Positions 46,433 through 60,243 are shown, counted from the first letter of the stretch. The stretch is DNA of 64,000 nt from Vitis vinifera (GCF_030704535.1 NC_081821.1:3797001-3861000), one strand, 5' to 3'. The notes: generated by a model not told the origin, from the letters alone. Numbers and translations are program-made.

Positions 46433-47780
46433 TCAATAACCTGCGTTTCTGAATAATGCTTGCTTTATATCTTCAGAATTTAGCATTGTTTGCTGCTCTG
46501 CTGCCTAACACCAGCAAAAAACATACATTTGAAAATAAAGATTAGACGATTCATAGCATGTAAAGTAGATATGAAGTCAGGAAATTAAGATGAACATACA
46601 TACATCTGAACAGGAAGCTTGCACTGAAAATTCATTGAAGCAACTTATGACACACTGTTGAATCTCAAGTCCTAGTGCTTTTAGCGTGCTCACAGTTGAC
46701 AGCAACAATCCTTGTTTTTCTGCACAGCAAATCTCAATCCGGGTATCTAAATTTCTTCTTTCCACATCAAACTGTGAAAGCATAGTGGTAGAAAATTCAA
46801 TTCAGGACTTGGGTTCTTGAGGATTCATTGAGTTGGCAGTTCTAATTAGTAAAAGTTTAGGAAACACACCTTTGGAGAATTTTTCGTGATCATACCATTT
46901 GGCTTTAGCTCCTTGAAGATGCCTGGTGAGTTGGTTCTGCTTGTGCCTGCTTGCATTTGTTCTTCTTGCAACTTATTCATTCTTTCTAGGAGCTCTCTCA
47001 TATAATCTATGGCATCTCCAAGAATAGATGTTCTGTCCATCTGCTAACATCCGAAATTCTATTAGTTGTGTCAAGTCAAAAATGGAAATTTGGGAACCTC
47101 CTCTGTACATGAATCATTACCAATCTAAAAAGCAAATGATCAATCCATAACGAGAATAACATGGATACCTTGCTTATTTTTGGAACAATTGATCTGAGCA
47201 TGGAAAGGCGATCATTCAGTCGCTTCCTTCGCCTTCTTTCTGCCATTAGATTCTTTGAAGGCTGCCCCTCCATCTTCTTAACTCGAGCCTTTCTCTCTCC
47301 AAAGGGACTTGTGCTGAAAACTGGAGTATTGGCAGCTTGTTCCATCTCAAATTTGCAGCTATTATCCCTTTCTTCCACAATGTGAGGACTATTGTTGAGT
47401 AGGCTGATCTCTTCATCCTTCACCACTGATGGGTACTGAATTGGAAATTGTAGCATCATGTTCTTGCCATGTAATGAATCAATCTCTGGTACAGTAAATC
47501 CACCGACAGAAGGATGAATTTCATTAAATGGATATTCAAATGCAGGCCCTTTTGACATGGAAAATCCTTCCAATGAAGGATTTGTTGTAGCAAAAACTAC
47601 ATTCTCATTGAAAGTATCAAAGTTCCAACCATCAGGAATGAACTCATCCATAGTAGGATATGTGTTCCAAGTTTCTCCTCTTAGATCTAGGAACTCCTCT
47701 AAGAAACCATGTTGAGTAAGTTCCATGTCTCTCTCATTCACCTCCATCATTGGATCGTCCAAGGAGGAGGCTAATGACAT
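46433..47780 (-). CDS. BHLH93: bHLH transcription factor, bHLH93/ICE-like group, 340 aa
   Basis: DNA-binding factor of the bHLH subgroup that includes ICE1 and bHLH93/NFL. Minus-strand exons 47169-47780, 46870-47040, 46604-46771 and 46433-46504 join in frame. The basic region and helix 1, [20 protein letters not shown], keep the E-box-contacting residues (the H-E-R positions read as A-E-R, typical of this subgroup). The exon junction [21 protein letters not shown] lies between helix 1 and helix 2, as in relatives. Residues 262-330 form an ACT-like domain ([20 protein letters not shown]). The last exon ends [11 protein letters not shown], shorter than homologues that go on to GGRCL. An inner ATG at 47726 ([12 protein letters not shown]) matches the family's usual start; from there the length is 322 aa. 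The last acceptor could be TTAG at 46505 (chosen) or 9 nt later. Confidence 0.9.
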
Positions 47781-47984
47781 GAAGCTGCATCAAGGTGAAG
47801 GCATATATAAACATTTACAAAAGACTCTTATGATTATAAATGCATCATAACATGTACTACAGTAGGTTGTGCAAATTAATACCTAGGACCTAGAACCAAA
47901 ATGGAATACGCTTTTTCCCTATAAATAAAATGGACTATCCTTCCTCTTTTTCCTCAAGGTGAATTCATGTCTTTTTCACTGCTA

Positions 47985-48240
47985 TCCTCAATTAGACAGA
48001 TCTAATACCTATTTCAATACCATTAATGGTTTCAACCACAGTCTATGCGAATGAAAATTGGAGTTGACATCATCTATAAATTGTATAACTAAAATTTTGA
48101 TGGCTTATGGTCTTCAATTAGACAGATCTAATACCTAGTTCAATACTTTGAATGGTTTCAACCACTGGTCTATGTGAACCGATATTGGAGCTGGCATCAT
48201 CTATAGATTGAATGAACTTCTTAAATTTTGATTGCTTATG
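47985..48240. repeat. Tandem duplication, about 126-130 bp units, upstream of the bHLH gene
   Basis: Unit 1 47985-48110 and unit 2 48111-48240 share TC(C/T)TCAATTAGACAGATCTAAT, AATGGTTTCAACCAC, GTCTATG, CATCATCTATA and a closing GCTTATG, with scattered differences. It lies 205-460 bp upstream of the start codon, in the likely promoter. Confidence 0.85.
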
Positions 48241-51200
48241 AAGGGAACATCCCATCTCTCTCATGCTGCCCTGAGTTTATATCTCTGTGCCTAGACTGGG
48301 GCTCTTTTCCTGTTTGTGCAGTTTGTTGCTAATGGACATATATGCATTGTTTCTCTATTGCCACTGTTAATCAATTTTACGTTTGTCTTCACCCATTAAA
48401 ATATGGAAAGAAGTTTTTGACCCACTAAAGTTATGGATCCTATGCTTTCTGTCTACACAAAAATCATCTTCTTTTGCTCAGTTTGGCCACTTGCTTCTTA
48501 ATGGTTTATGTCAAACTTTGGAAATGGTTGGAAAAGATTCATCCATATTTAGGGGAAAAGATTAGGAATAGACTAGTTAAACTTGTGAACACTCAAAAAG
48601 TATTAATTGGAATCCACAAGCTTCTGACTTTGTAACCAAAAATAAGAAATAAAGAACGACAGATTGGAGCTAACAGAAGCAGTCACATGGAATCCATCTC
48701 TTTTGCCTCTCCTAGAAAATGGAATCTAACAACCTTGAGTCCTTGATGCCCCAGTTGATGACATTTTCACTTGGGTGAAAATGAAATCATTTTTCTTCTT
48801 CATGATATGCACAAAAAAATTGTGCACTATGCTCTGTAGATAGTAAAGTTCCTTCTAAGTTAGTACAAATGCGTATGGTGTATGGTGCAGTTTTCATTGA
48901 AAAAATGAGAACAGATTGGTCCAAAGTGAGAGGAGAATTGATGTTCTTTCAAGGGTACATCCCAGTTTTCTCAAATCAAGGCTTTCAAACTTAGAATTTT
49001 TATGGCATCTCTCTTTCAAAATTATCTAATGACCTGTTCCCTCATACAAATATTGTCTGTTTCGAGTCCAATGGGGCCTCACAACAGTGCTTCTAGAACA
49101 CATGAAATCATTTTATTACTAAGTACACCGTCAGAAATGAAGGTAGCTCTTGAATTAATGAATGTGTATTGGAGTAGCATCTGTTAGAAACTAGAGGAGA
49201 GGTCTGTGTAATTGTCTAAGAGTTGAGAAGTGTAAATTTGTTTTGTTAACTCAGGCTGCTGTTAAGAAAAGAAAAAAAAGTAGATTGTTAAAAAAAAAAA
49301 AACACGCAACTCGAGGAGAATAAGCGACCAACCGACCAATTGTAAGACACATGTGAATGTCTACACACAAGAATGAGCCCAGCAAGTACTATTTTACCCA
49401 TAAACGCCAAACTTCTGATAGAAAATCAATAATAGAATTCTTCATACATTCTGTCCGTTAGTGGATGGGGCCTACTCTTGGATTTGATCATAATCCAAAC
49501 TTTATGTGATAAACAGGATTGATGATGATTCTTGACTAGGAAGATCCAATAATTCTGCATTCTCCAATGCAGTAGTCTACAGAGTTTGATTTTCTCTAAT
49601 GATATGCTGATTAAATTTGTTGCAGTGTCGTGCTGACTACAGCTTTACAAACATTTCTGTACTGGGATCGTGTTTTGTTTTGTTTTCTTATTCTATTTGT
49701 ACATCATAGCATCTGATAAAATAAAATGATGGCATGTACATACGGATGTAATTCAGGTATGTGAAAAAAACTTGATGTGAGTGTATCAGAAACCTTGTTT
49801 GAGGCATCAGAGATCATAGAACTTAGGAATAATTCTTAGCTGATGTTTGATATAAGCTGGAAGTATAGAAGATGGAATAATTGATGGCTTGCATAGAGAT
49901 GAAAGAAAGAAAGGCGAGAGTGACAAGGACTAGGGAGTACAGAGAAGGTAACAGTATTATTCTCAATAACAGTATCATTCTCAATCTGCCCCATACGATA
50001 TATGACATATATAATCCTCAGGCGGCCCACGGGATCTCCTCCAAACCCGCTTTCTCTCACTTTTGTCTGCCTTTTTTAGTTGCTTTTTTCCTTTGTGGGG
50101 TTCTAGTCTGCAAGCACTGCTGATCCACAAGCGTCCTCTGCATGAGGGATGAGGAGTACTGCCAGCTCATGCTTCTTCTCCGATCCCCACCTCCCAACAA
50201 ATTGAAATTAATTTATCAACTATTTTTCCGGATCCAAGGTCCTACACGGCCTTGTTTGAAACAATGGAATATAAATTTGCTTCTTAGGAATAAAAAATTC
50301 ATTCTAAACTGAGCCTACTCTTTTCAAAACTTTGATTAACTGTCGTTATCTACGTTATATTCCATGGGATTACAGGTCATTGCTAGCCAGATAGACAAAG
50401 AACCCTATTCAGGTTGATAGTCAGTTCTGATACCATTTGTAACTATACACTCATTATTACCATTATATAGATATTGTCTAGGTTCAATAGATTTTCGAAG
50501 CTTTAAAACATGTCTATCATTATTACTATTATGTAAATATTGTCGGCATGTTTACATGATTAAGAAAAGCTCGTAGATTTGCTAAGAACTGTTTACCTAC
50601 CCATCGGACGTGGAAGCGGGACCCTCCATTTCCATTCCTTTTCCATCCAACATGAAAAAGTCTCTTTTCCTAATGATGGTAAGGAAAGGAGGTGCTTTCC
50701 CTCCAATTCTCTTCCCCCATTTCAGCTGAGAACCATCTGCAAAAGCATGAGAGATATGGTTACGTTAAATGGCCCACGAGATTGTCGCTGTGCAGGACTA
50801 TAATTGGTATGGAATCTAAGTACCATATCCAGGGTTTACTTACAGTGTCCTTGCACAAGAACAGAGGTTTTCAATAATACAGACTTTTCAGATAGGCACC
50901 CAAGTCTTATATAAACAACAAATGGTAGAAGACAGAAGCATATTCAATACCCATGGGCTGGATTAATAGTTGATTTGAAATGCTTTTGTTTTGTTACTTC
51001 AAATATCATCTGAATCCACTAGCTTCTTCAGACAGCATTCCTATGTATGGGTGAGTTGTTAGTTCTATCATCTATGGTAATGGCATACTGTATTTAGCTT
51101 TCTAATTATATTTGTGATTTTATGTTTGGTTTTATCTAGTCTTTGTTTTGTATTTTGATGTAGTTTGTGTTTAGAGATGGATTTAGCAAAGCATGGTGGG

Positions 51201-51340
51201 TAAACAAATGCTATGTGACTTGGCCAGTTGGCTTTGAGCTCACTTATTGTGCCTAATCAATGGGTTGAGTTCAGTAGGTTAAACCTTTTCATGATATTTT
51301 AGAGCACACCATCCAAAAGAGATTACACAAGATATACTCT
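48241..51340. other. Intergenic, no gene supported
   Basis: Mixed-composition DNA with only short frames. A TCTGATACCATTTGTAAC word at about 50427-50444 is the reverse of a Met-tRNA primer site, hinting at a decayed retroelement; nothing else supports one. An A-run lies at about 49291-49303. Confidence 0.4.
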
Positions 51341-52200
51341 ATATTTGATTTTAGGAAAGTACAAAGGGAAAAAAAAAAAATATTAAAGAAATTTTGGGTT
51401 TGTTTAGCCATGTTTTATGAAATATAGTGCATTTTTTTTTTGAACTTAAAAGCACTTTTTAAAAACAAGTTTAAAGAAACTTGATCAAACGAACCCATAT
51501 TTTAAAAAAAAAAAAAAAAAAACTGATGAAAACAACTTTTATTTCTTTTTTGAAAATTGTTTTCTATTTCATTTTGTTTTCAAAAATTGTTTCCAAAGAC
51601 AACAATTGAATAGTGTTAGAAGCTTTTAAAAACAGTTTTCTGTTTCACGTGACAAAATAGGTTCTTATATTTTTATTTTTAGTTTTATTAAAGAAATAAT
51701 ATTAGTTAAAATTGATGTATTTTTAAATTATTTAATCTTTATTTAAAAGAGTTAAAATGGGTGAAATAAATTTATAATAGTATATAAAAATAATTTATTA
51801 ATTTTAAATTTATTTTTTGTTTTCTTTATATCCGTCTTTGTTTTTATTTTTCTTTTGTATTTTTTCTCTTGCATTTTCCTTCAAATTTTTTCAACCAAAC
51901 ATAACTTTAATATTATATTTGATTTAAGGAAAGAAAAAAAATGATTTTTTTATATTTGGTTTTACTATGAAAAATACGAAAATTAAGTATAATTTAAATC
52001 AATTAAAAATTTATGTATTTTTCAAAAATTTAATCTTTATATAAAAGAATTCAAATAATAAAATAAATTTAAAGTAATATATAAAAATAATTTAACAATT
52101 TTAATCTTTTTACACTTTTTTTTGTTGCATTTTTTCTCTTTATTTTGTTTTTCTCGCATTTTCCTCAAATTATCGGAATCAAAATAGCATAGAAGTATGT
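51341..52200. repeat. AT-rich repeats with ATATTTGATTT/AACCAAACATAA ends
   Basis: Two adjoining blocks (about 51341-51907 and 51912-52190) begin near ATATTTGATTTTAGGAAAG or TATTTGATTTAAGG and end near CAACCAAACATAA-type words, with an interior of ATAATTTATTAATTTTAAATTTATTTTT. The same interior recurs at 11560, 13120, 53030, 57440, 62440 and 63580. Probably a decayed non-autonomous DNA transposon family. Confidence 0.5.
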
Positions 52201-52542
52201 TAACAAGATAAATAATAAGAAGCCATAAAAGGGCATGGCACATTCAAGCCTTCAACAGCCCATTGTCTCTTTTGGGAAAGCCCTTTTTCCCTTTTGGGCA
52301 AGCCATTTATAAAACTAGGCTTCAATATTGTTGGGCTAAAAATTAATCGCGGACCATTAAGATCCAAATCGTTCGATTGTCTGCCTCCACGATAGCTTCT
52401 TCGATAACATTAAGGGCAGCGTCCAAAAATAAAAAAAAATTAAGGTGTTTACTTAATTTTTATTTAATTAAAGTTTGTAAACATAAAAAATTATTCTTGG
52501 GTTATTGAAAGAATCTTTGACAATAAAAAAATAATAATAATA

Positions 52543-52778
52543 AAATTAAGGTGATGTTTGTTTTTTGGTTGAATAGAAAAAGTAAAAAATATTTAATTTT
52601 TTCTATTTAGTTATAAGTAACATATTAATGTCAACTAACACAATTAAAATGAACTTATTATCGATAAGTTCAATTTAGTTATATTTATTGATATTAATAT
52701 GTTAATTTTAGCTGAATAGAAAAAACTAAATATTTTAGTTTTTTTTATTCGATAAAAAAACAAACACCACCTTAATTT
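52543..52778. mobile_element. MITE, about 236 bp
   Basis: Inverted ends: AAATTAAGGTGATGTTTGTT at 52543-52562 against the complement of the 52759-52778 end, which reads AAATTAAGGTGGTGTTTGTT. The inner GAATAGAAAAA..TAAAATATTTA words are also mirrored. The target duplication is uncertain because of flanking AT repeats. Confidence 0.8.
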
Positions 52779-52934
52779 CACATGCTCTTGAACAAATATT
52801 ACAAAATCAAAAGCTACCACCCAAATATAACCTCCATGGGGGTAAAATAAAGTAAAATCAAATTGTTAAAATGGCTTTTGGACCTAATTAATTTGTCAAT
52901 GTAAGTTATTTGGGCCCTTTTTAACTTTTATGCT

Positions 52935-53231
52935 ATGTTTGGTTTATGGAAAATTTTAGGGAAAATACGAGGGAAAGAAAATGAAGAGGAAAAGTAAAAG
53001 AAAGAAAAAATGAAGAAAAATAAAAAATAATTTTAAATTTAATAAATTATTTTTATATGTTACTTTAAATATATTTCACTTATTTTATTTTTATGTAAAG
53101 ATTAAATAATTCTAAAATGTATAATTTTGTAATTAATCTTTCATATTTTCTACGATGAAATCAAATATATATAAAAAAATATTTTTAGCATTTTTTTTTC
53201 TTTCCTTAAAATTTTTTCTAAAACCAAACAT
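52935..53231. mobile_element. AT-rich MITE-like element, about 297 bp
   Basis: Ends ATGTTTGGTTTATGGAAAAT and the complement of TTTTTCTAAAACCAAACAT at 53213-53231. Same family interior as 51341-52200. Confidence 0.65.
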
Positions 53232-56200
53232 ATCCCAAGCAATTGCAATAATTTTCTTTCAAAAGGGGTGTTTGAATTCTTACAAACCATTAGTGGCTAA
53301 TCTTTTATTTTGATTTGAAAGCACCATTGATGACAATTCTAGAACTACTGTTTTCACGTTGAACATACTTGAAGGATTGTTTGCTTTCTTTGATTTGGAT
53401 TTCAAAGTTAGTAAGATGAAAAAGTTCAAAAAAGGAGCCAATTTCTTTCTTTTGATCTAGAAAGGTGATGAAAATTGTGAATTGTTCATGGGACAAAAAA
53501 AATTGTGGCTGATGTATAATGGAAATCTTAGACGTAAAGTTTTCAATGATTTCACTTCAGAAAACTTTTTCCTTCTTTGTGTTTTTAGTATAGAATAAGA
53601 GCTTTTAAACGTGTTTGATTAAATTTCTTTAAAAAAAATAAATGTTTGAATTAAAATATAAAAATAATTATAATAAATTGAAATTATCTTTTTAGTTTCT
53701 TATTATAGTAAATTTGAAAATATTTTTTAAATTATTTATATTTTAAAAAATAATTTTAGAAATATTAACTTTTTTTTTTTTTTTCAAAATCCCTAACTAT
53801 TCCTAAAATGGTTCTACCATAAAAGAAAATTACAAAGTTGTAACTCGTATCACCTCATTATTACCCATAATCTCAAATGTCTTATTATTAATTGCTGGTC
53901 AATCTAATAATCTAATATCATTGAGCTTTTAAACTCAAAAGTATCAAAATTTAGTACAAAAATAACTATAATAGAATTTCGGTTTTTATTCAAATAATAA
54001 CATCCAAATAAATATAGTCTTATTATTTAAACAAATATGAGATTTTTGTTAGAACATTGAGGTCTTATACTATTTTTGTTGGCAATTTTATTCATTTTTT
54101 TTTTGGCATAAGAAGTTTTTTAGATAGTGACTTGTTCTCTATTCAAGATTTAAAGTTATTATTCATTCAATTGAAAAATCATAAATAAGTCTAAAAAAGT
54201 TTATTTAGTGATAAAATTAGGTGTTTAAAGGGTTGGATTATATTAGAATTTTTTTTTTAGAGTTAAATTGTTCTTTATTTTATTTTTGGAAAATCTCAAG
54301 CGTTGACATTAGCACGATAAGTCCGCTCAAACACTCCCTCCGAATCTAATACAATATGGTAGATCACATTTTTGGACATTAAAGATTTATTCTTTTTGGA
54401 AAATTTCAGGTAACAATCTTTTAGGTCTTAGTACATATATAAACCTTTTCTAAATCCTTTTTTTTGGTTATATGTTTTGGGATAATTAATCCTAACTTGT
54501 TATATCATTCCCAAACTCTCTTGAGAATTCATCAATTGAATTTTGAGTTGTTAGAATGACCTACATCCCTTTAGAAGTTAAGGTGAATGCATTGGAGTAT
54601 TGAAGGTGTTGCATTGTGGACATGGATCACGATACAAGTTAGAGAGTAAGTCTTTAAAATAAAGTTGTTATGTAAATTTATATATCTTAATTTCATATAG
54701 TGAATTATTGATTAAAGGTTTTAAACTCGTGAATTTTTATCTCCACAGTTAGTGTGATGATTTTTCATATAAAATTATTTGTCAATTGTGTGATTGTGTT
54801 TGTGTTGGATATTCATTTTATCATACAAGGTTCAATTGATTTAAATCGACTTAAATCCCTCTTATAAGTTAAAAAAATTCAATTCATATGTTAAAATTTT
54901 TAATTTTCATTCACTCAGATCCTCTAAATGTTAAAATTTTTAATTTTCATTCATTCAGATCCTCTAAATATTGCACTTTTTCAATATATATATATATAAT
55001 GAGCGCTTCTTAAACTTATAGTGAATAATATGTACATAATAAGAATGAAGCGTTATAAATAATATAAGTAGTAGTGGCATCAAAATTCAATTACACATTA
55101 ACCAATTAAAATTAAAGTGATTCCCAGTTGTTACTTTAAGACTTGTTCAAATTAGAATTCCTTGTAGCCAAACTATGCATTCAATGAAGTAGCAACCACA
55201 CTTTCGTGGAATTAATTAAGGGATAATTGTGTTTTGGAGTTAGTTGGACCTAAAAATTAAGTTTTGATTCATATGAGTTCACTATTTAAGCCCAAGACCT
55301 AAAGAAAGTGTGAAAATTGAGAATAATGATATGAATTTTTTATCTTTCCAAAAATGACATTTATTAACTATGAAAAAAAAGAGTAAGAGAACATTAATTT
55401 AAATTTTATTTTTTTTGTAAACCTTAATAAATTTTATTTTAATTTAGTGATTTGGAAAAAAATACACCCTTTTACAAAAAAATAAAAATAAATTATTATT
55501 ATTATTATTTAAAAATCAAACATCTTAAAATATATATATATATTTTTAAATTATATATGTAAAAAATAACTACAAATATGTCAAAATTATTTTTTTTAAA
55601 TGATATATTTTTAGAATATATATATTTTTAAAAAAAATTAGTTTTCTAAAAATAATAAATTTTCAGAATAATTATTAAAAAAATTAAAATAAAAAAGTTT
55701 GCCAAACATTATGATACAAAATACTCAAAATAGTTTTGAAGGTATATTGATCTCTTCACATTTTATATCATTCTTATTGATTATGCAACTTTTATGGGCC
55801 AAATCTTAATTTTTGGCCCAACTAAATCTAAAACACAATTCTCCCATTAATTAATAATCCTCCTACCAGAAACCATAAGTCACTAATAATATTTCAACTC
55901 TAGATACTTAATTTTATTATAATAAATGACAACAATAAGTCATGAGAAAGAAAAGAGACATAAGTATTAAGAGTTTTTGCCGTGGGCCGGACACGTCTTC
56001 TGTCTAGCAACCTTTTCTTACATGCAAAGCATGGTTTGTTATTATTTGTTTTTATATAAAAAATGCGCAGCACATCAGCCAAGCAGTGTCCTTGGCCGAT
56101 GATCAACGCCGTCCAGCAAAAAGTCCAAAAATTAGCTGTAAATGATGACTATTGTCAATCTTGTCATCCATGCATATTTTGATGGTCAGCAAACTCCTCC

Positions 56201-57180
56201 TAGTCCGGCTGCAAAGATTGGTAAACTCACGTTATCCATAACCATAACTCATGGTGTCCACCTTCGGCCCCAGTCTAGAATCTGACTTTCATGCCCAAGC
56301 CCCACCGCCCTGTTCGGATAAAAGTATCCTCAGCTGTATCTGTGCCTGTGCGTGCATTCATATAAACATGGAGAGATCATACATATGATAGAGCACAGTT
56401 CTCATGAGAGTTCAGTGTCGTCACGAGTCTTATGACAGTGCCAACCTTGACTTGATCATTGAGGTTGACGTGCGCTTCAGAGATTTGAGTGAGCTAGCTC
56501 TCAATTCATCTCTCCTTCGAAGTTCCATTCTCATGTGAACAGAGTGGTTGGTATGCTGTCCCTCGATCCAGTCTTTGTTATGTCCTCTCAAGGTTTTGCT
56601 ACCTCTTCTGTGGATTGCTAATGTGTGCTGAGTGCTGACCACACAATTTTGAACCTTGCAATAATCTTTTTCTCTACGTCTCCATCCACGCATGCCTCAT
56701 CCAAATTCTGATGTTAAACGGCACAAAAAACTTAATATATGATAATTAATTTTTAAATAAGATGATCAAAACTCGATCTAATAATTTGTATCAAATCCAA
56801 GATCATGACTTCACTTAACACGTCATGTTAAATAGACCAAACTATTGATACCATTATTTAGGTACCAATACAAAATGTAAAAACAATGCTATCAAACATA
56901 AATTTTAAAATTGTTGCCTAAGTTTTAATTAAAAAGCAAAAGCAGGAAACAAATTTTTAGTATTACAACTTAAAAATGACTTAAAATAATAAGTTAAAAA
57001 TAAATATTTTTCTTAAATCTTAAATATCATTTATCTCGTTGCCAACCATTTTTTTTTTCATAACCTCATTACATATAAATATGTCAATTTAATATTAAAA
57101 AAAATGGTTTTACTAAATAATTTAAATAATAAGCAAGAATTAAGTAATAATATTTAAATCAACAAAAAGCCATTAAATAT
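53232..57180. other. AT-rich intergenic DNA with microsatellites
   Basis: No gene found. TA and ATT runs at about 54981-54999, 55496-55508 and 55530-55545. 56100-56700 is less AT-rich but shows only short frames without family features. Confidence 0.45.
54888..54967. repeat. 40-bp tandem repeat, two copies
   Basis: 54888-54927 and 54928-54967, each ATGTTAAAATTTTTAATTTT then CATTCA(C/T)TCAGATCCTCTAA; one mismatch. Confidence 0.9.
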
Positions 57181-57570
<390 letters not shown>

Positions 57571-57699
57571 GCTTTTAACATGAAGGGCTTGTTTGGTAAC
57601 TATTTTCGAGAACAATTTTTTATTCTCTGTAACAAAAAATTAGGAAAATACGTTTTGCAACAAAAAATTGTTTTGTGTTTTCTATTTTTAAGAATAGAA

Positions 57700-60030
57700 G
57701 ACAGTGTTTTAGCCCTAGGTATGGGGTCTTATTGAGTTGCTTTATTTTATTTGATTACTCATGCTTATTCGAAAGCATTATTGTTTTTAGGATCTGGATC
57801 GATTATTCATTCAATGGAAGCTATTGTTGGATATTCTCCATATAAAAGTCAAAATATGGTTCTTATGGGTGGTTTAACAAAACATGTGCCAATTACAAAA
57901 AATACCTTTTTATTATGTACACTCTGTCTTTGTGGTATTCCGCCTCTTGCTTGTTTTTGGTCCAAAGATGAAATTCTTAATGATAGTTGGTTGTATTCAC
58001 CTATTTTTGCAATTATAGCTTGTTTAACGGTAGGATTAATCGCATTTTATATGTTTCAGATCTATTTACTTACTTTTGAAGGATATTTTAATGTTCATTG
58101 TAAAAATTACAGTGGAAAAAAAATAGCTTGTTCTATTCAATATCTCTATGGGGTAAAGAGGGTCAAAAAACAATTAAAAAAAATTCGTTTATTAACTATA
58201 TTAATAACGAATAATAATGAAAACGAAAAGGCTTTTTTTTTTCGAAAAAGGTATATCGACTTGATGGTAATGTAAGAAAGATGACACAACCCTTTATTAC
58301 TATTAATAAATTTGACAATAAGAACACTTTTTTGTATCCTCAGGAATCGGACAATACTATATTATTCCCTTTGTTTGCATTAGCCTTATTTACTTTGTTC
58401 GTTGGAGCCATAGGAATTCCTTTCAATCAAGAAAGAATGGATTTTGATATATTATCGAAATGGTTAAGTCTGGCTACAAACATGTTAGCCCAAGGGTTCT
58501 CCCAATCGGGTTTTGATGATAACAAACCATGGTTAAGTAACTAATTGGTTTGAATGGTAAAGAATTTCAGGTATGAATTCGAAAATTCATCAAATGACCA
58601 AAGGGATACAAGATCGAGACTATTGGAAAACTTTTGATCATAGGAAACGAATGTAAGATGAATGCATGGGTGCACTTAGGTTTTCTCATACCTTTTCATG
58701 CATCTTTGAAAACTTGGTTTATTCATTAAAATTCCGATTTCATTAAAACCTGAGTTTTATCAAATGTACTTTAGGCAAAATGTTTCAAAATTAGCATACT
58801 AATTTACCTAAAGACCTTGCCTAAGTGTTAAAAAAGAAATGAATCGAAAAAGATAGGTTTTCGGGGCTAAAAGGCTGAACCAGTCGAGGCTTTGGCCAAC
58901 CATCTCAATTGGTTGGGAAACTGGTCGACCAGTTTCCCTTGTCTGGTCGAGGTTCAGTCGAGGAGTGCCAAAAACACTCTCTCTCATCTAGTAGTTTCCT
59001 CTTATTGGTTGAGGTTCCATCCTTCTTAGTCGACTTCTGGTTGAGGCAACGGTAACCTACCAAAGCATTAAATGCTCCAACGACTAGTGAATCGGTCGAC
59101 CCCCAGCTCAACCGGTCGAGACTGCCTTTTGCTTTTCTTGGCTCCCGAGCTTAGAAACCTATAAATTGAGAGCTCTACTTCATTTATGACACGGAGAACA
59201 TTTGCAATCAATTGTCTACCTACCTGTTCTTGGCTTAAAAGCTCTCATTTCTTTTTTAGTGCATTAAACCATCACTTACGTATCTTTTAATGCACCCTTG
59301 TGAGTCATCCTAACTTTGTTTTATATTTGAGCTATCTTTGAGCTAGGTTGAGGGATTCTTCCTTGTAAAACTTGAGTGTTAAAGCCTTCAAGAGGTTTGA
59401 ATCTTGAAGAGATTGTGTAAGAACCCATTGGAGCCGGAATCCAAGTGTAAAGCATTGGAAGTTTGGTTGAAGTTTCAAGCTAATGGAACCCTCACTCGGT
59501 TAGGAGATTGAGGAGATTGGACGTAGGTAAGGAAGTGTCGAACCACTATAAAATCTAAGTTTGAATTCTCTAACTCTATCTCTTTATTTCTTGATTATAT
59601 TGTGCTTGAATTTGTTGTGTTGAAAAAGTTTTGAAAAACTCAATTCACCTCCCTCTTGGGTGTTTTTCTCATTTAAGCATAACCTTTATTTTCTCAAAAC
59701 CTTTTACATAAAAATTTGAATAACTATGGGGATTGGTATGAATTTGTTATAAATGCAATTTTTTCAGTCAGTATATCTTATTTTGGAATATTTTTAGTGT
59801 CTCTTTCATATAATCCTGTTAATTCATCTTTACAAAATTTGGATTTAATTAATTCAGTTGCCAAAAAAGTTCCTAAGAGAATTTTTTGGGATAAAATAAT
59901 AAATAAGGTATATAATTGGTCATATAATCGTGGTTACATAAATGCTTTTTATGAAACATCCTTAACTAAGGGTATAAGAGGATTAGAGGAACTAACTTAT
60001 TTTTTGATGGACGAGTAAAAGAATATTTTT
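57700..60030 (+). pseudogene. ndhF: Nuclear copy of plastid ndhF (NUPT), fragmented
   Basis: Encodes part of plastid NADH dehydrogenase subunit 5. 57700-58482 reads VLALGMGSY then, after a stop, [51 protein letters not shown], and later [20 protein letters not shown]. After the solo LTR the frame resumes at about 59702 with [15 protein letters not shown] and runs through [20 protein letters not shown] and [11 protein letters not shown] to about 60015-60030. Damage: an early stop (57733-57735), at least three frameshifts (near 58125, 58180 and 58255), the LTR insertion, and loss of both gene ends. It cannot make a working subunit. Plastid origin is certain from the sequence. Nuclear location is inferred from its transposon surroundings. 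Confidence 0.92.
58483..59696 (+). mobile_element. Solo LTR (copy C) inside the ndhF pseudogene
   Basis: 1214 bp, begins TGTTAGCCCAAGGG and ends TTTTCTCA. The flanks AAACA (58478-58482) and AAACC (59697-59701) are a 5-bp target duplication with one change; removing the LTR rejoins ndhF at ..ACAAAC/CTTTTACAT... Same family as copy B (8499-9653), opposite orientation. Contains GTCGAGG/CCGGTCGAG words at 58880-59120. Confidence 0.85.
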
Positions 60031-60243
60031 TAGTTATTTTTTTTGTTTTCACTTGTTTTTTAGGTTGTTTAAAAAAATAATTATACAAACATGTAGAATT
60101 TATTGTGTTAGTGGAAACTTTAATGCAAAAAATATTAATTCAAGAACACAAAGATAAAATAATCAACACAAATATGTTAAGGTTTTAATGTGGTTCGGCT
60201 AACCACGCCAACATCCACAAATGAGAGAAAATCATTCTAGTAT

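Noticed and set aside
50427-50444. Reverse Met-tRNA primer-site word suggesting a retroelement
   Set aside because: A single short match without LTR, polypurine tract or coding remains nearby; not annotated as an element.
50579-50877. Overlapping short plus-strand frames
   Set aside because: No family features, no splice context, two overlapping frames of equal quality.
57751-60018. Plastid NADH dehydrogenase subunit as a functional gene
   Set aside because: Frameshifts, an early stop, missing ends and an LTR insertion; nuclear surroundings.
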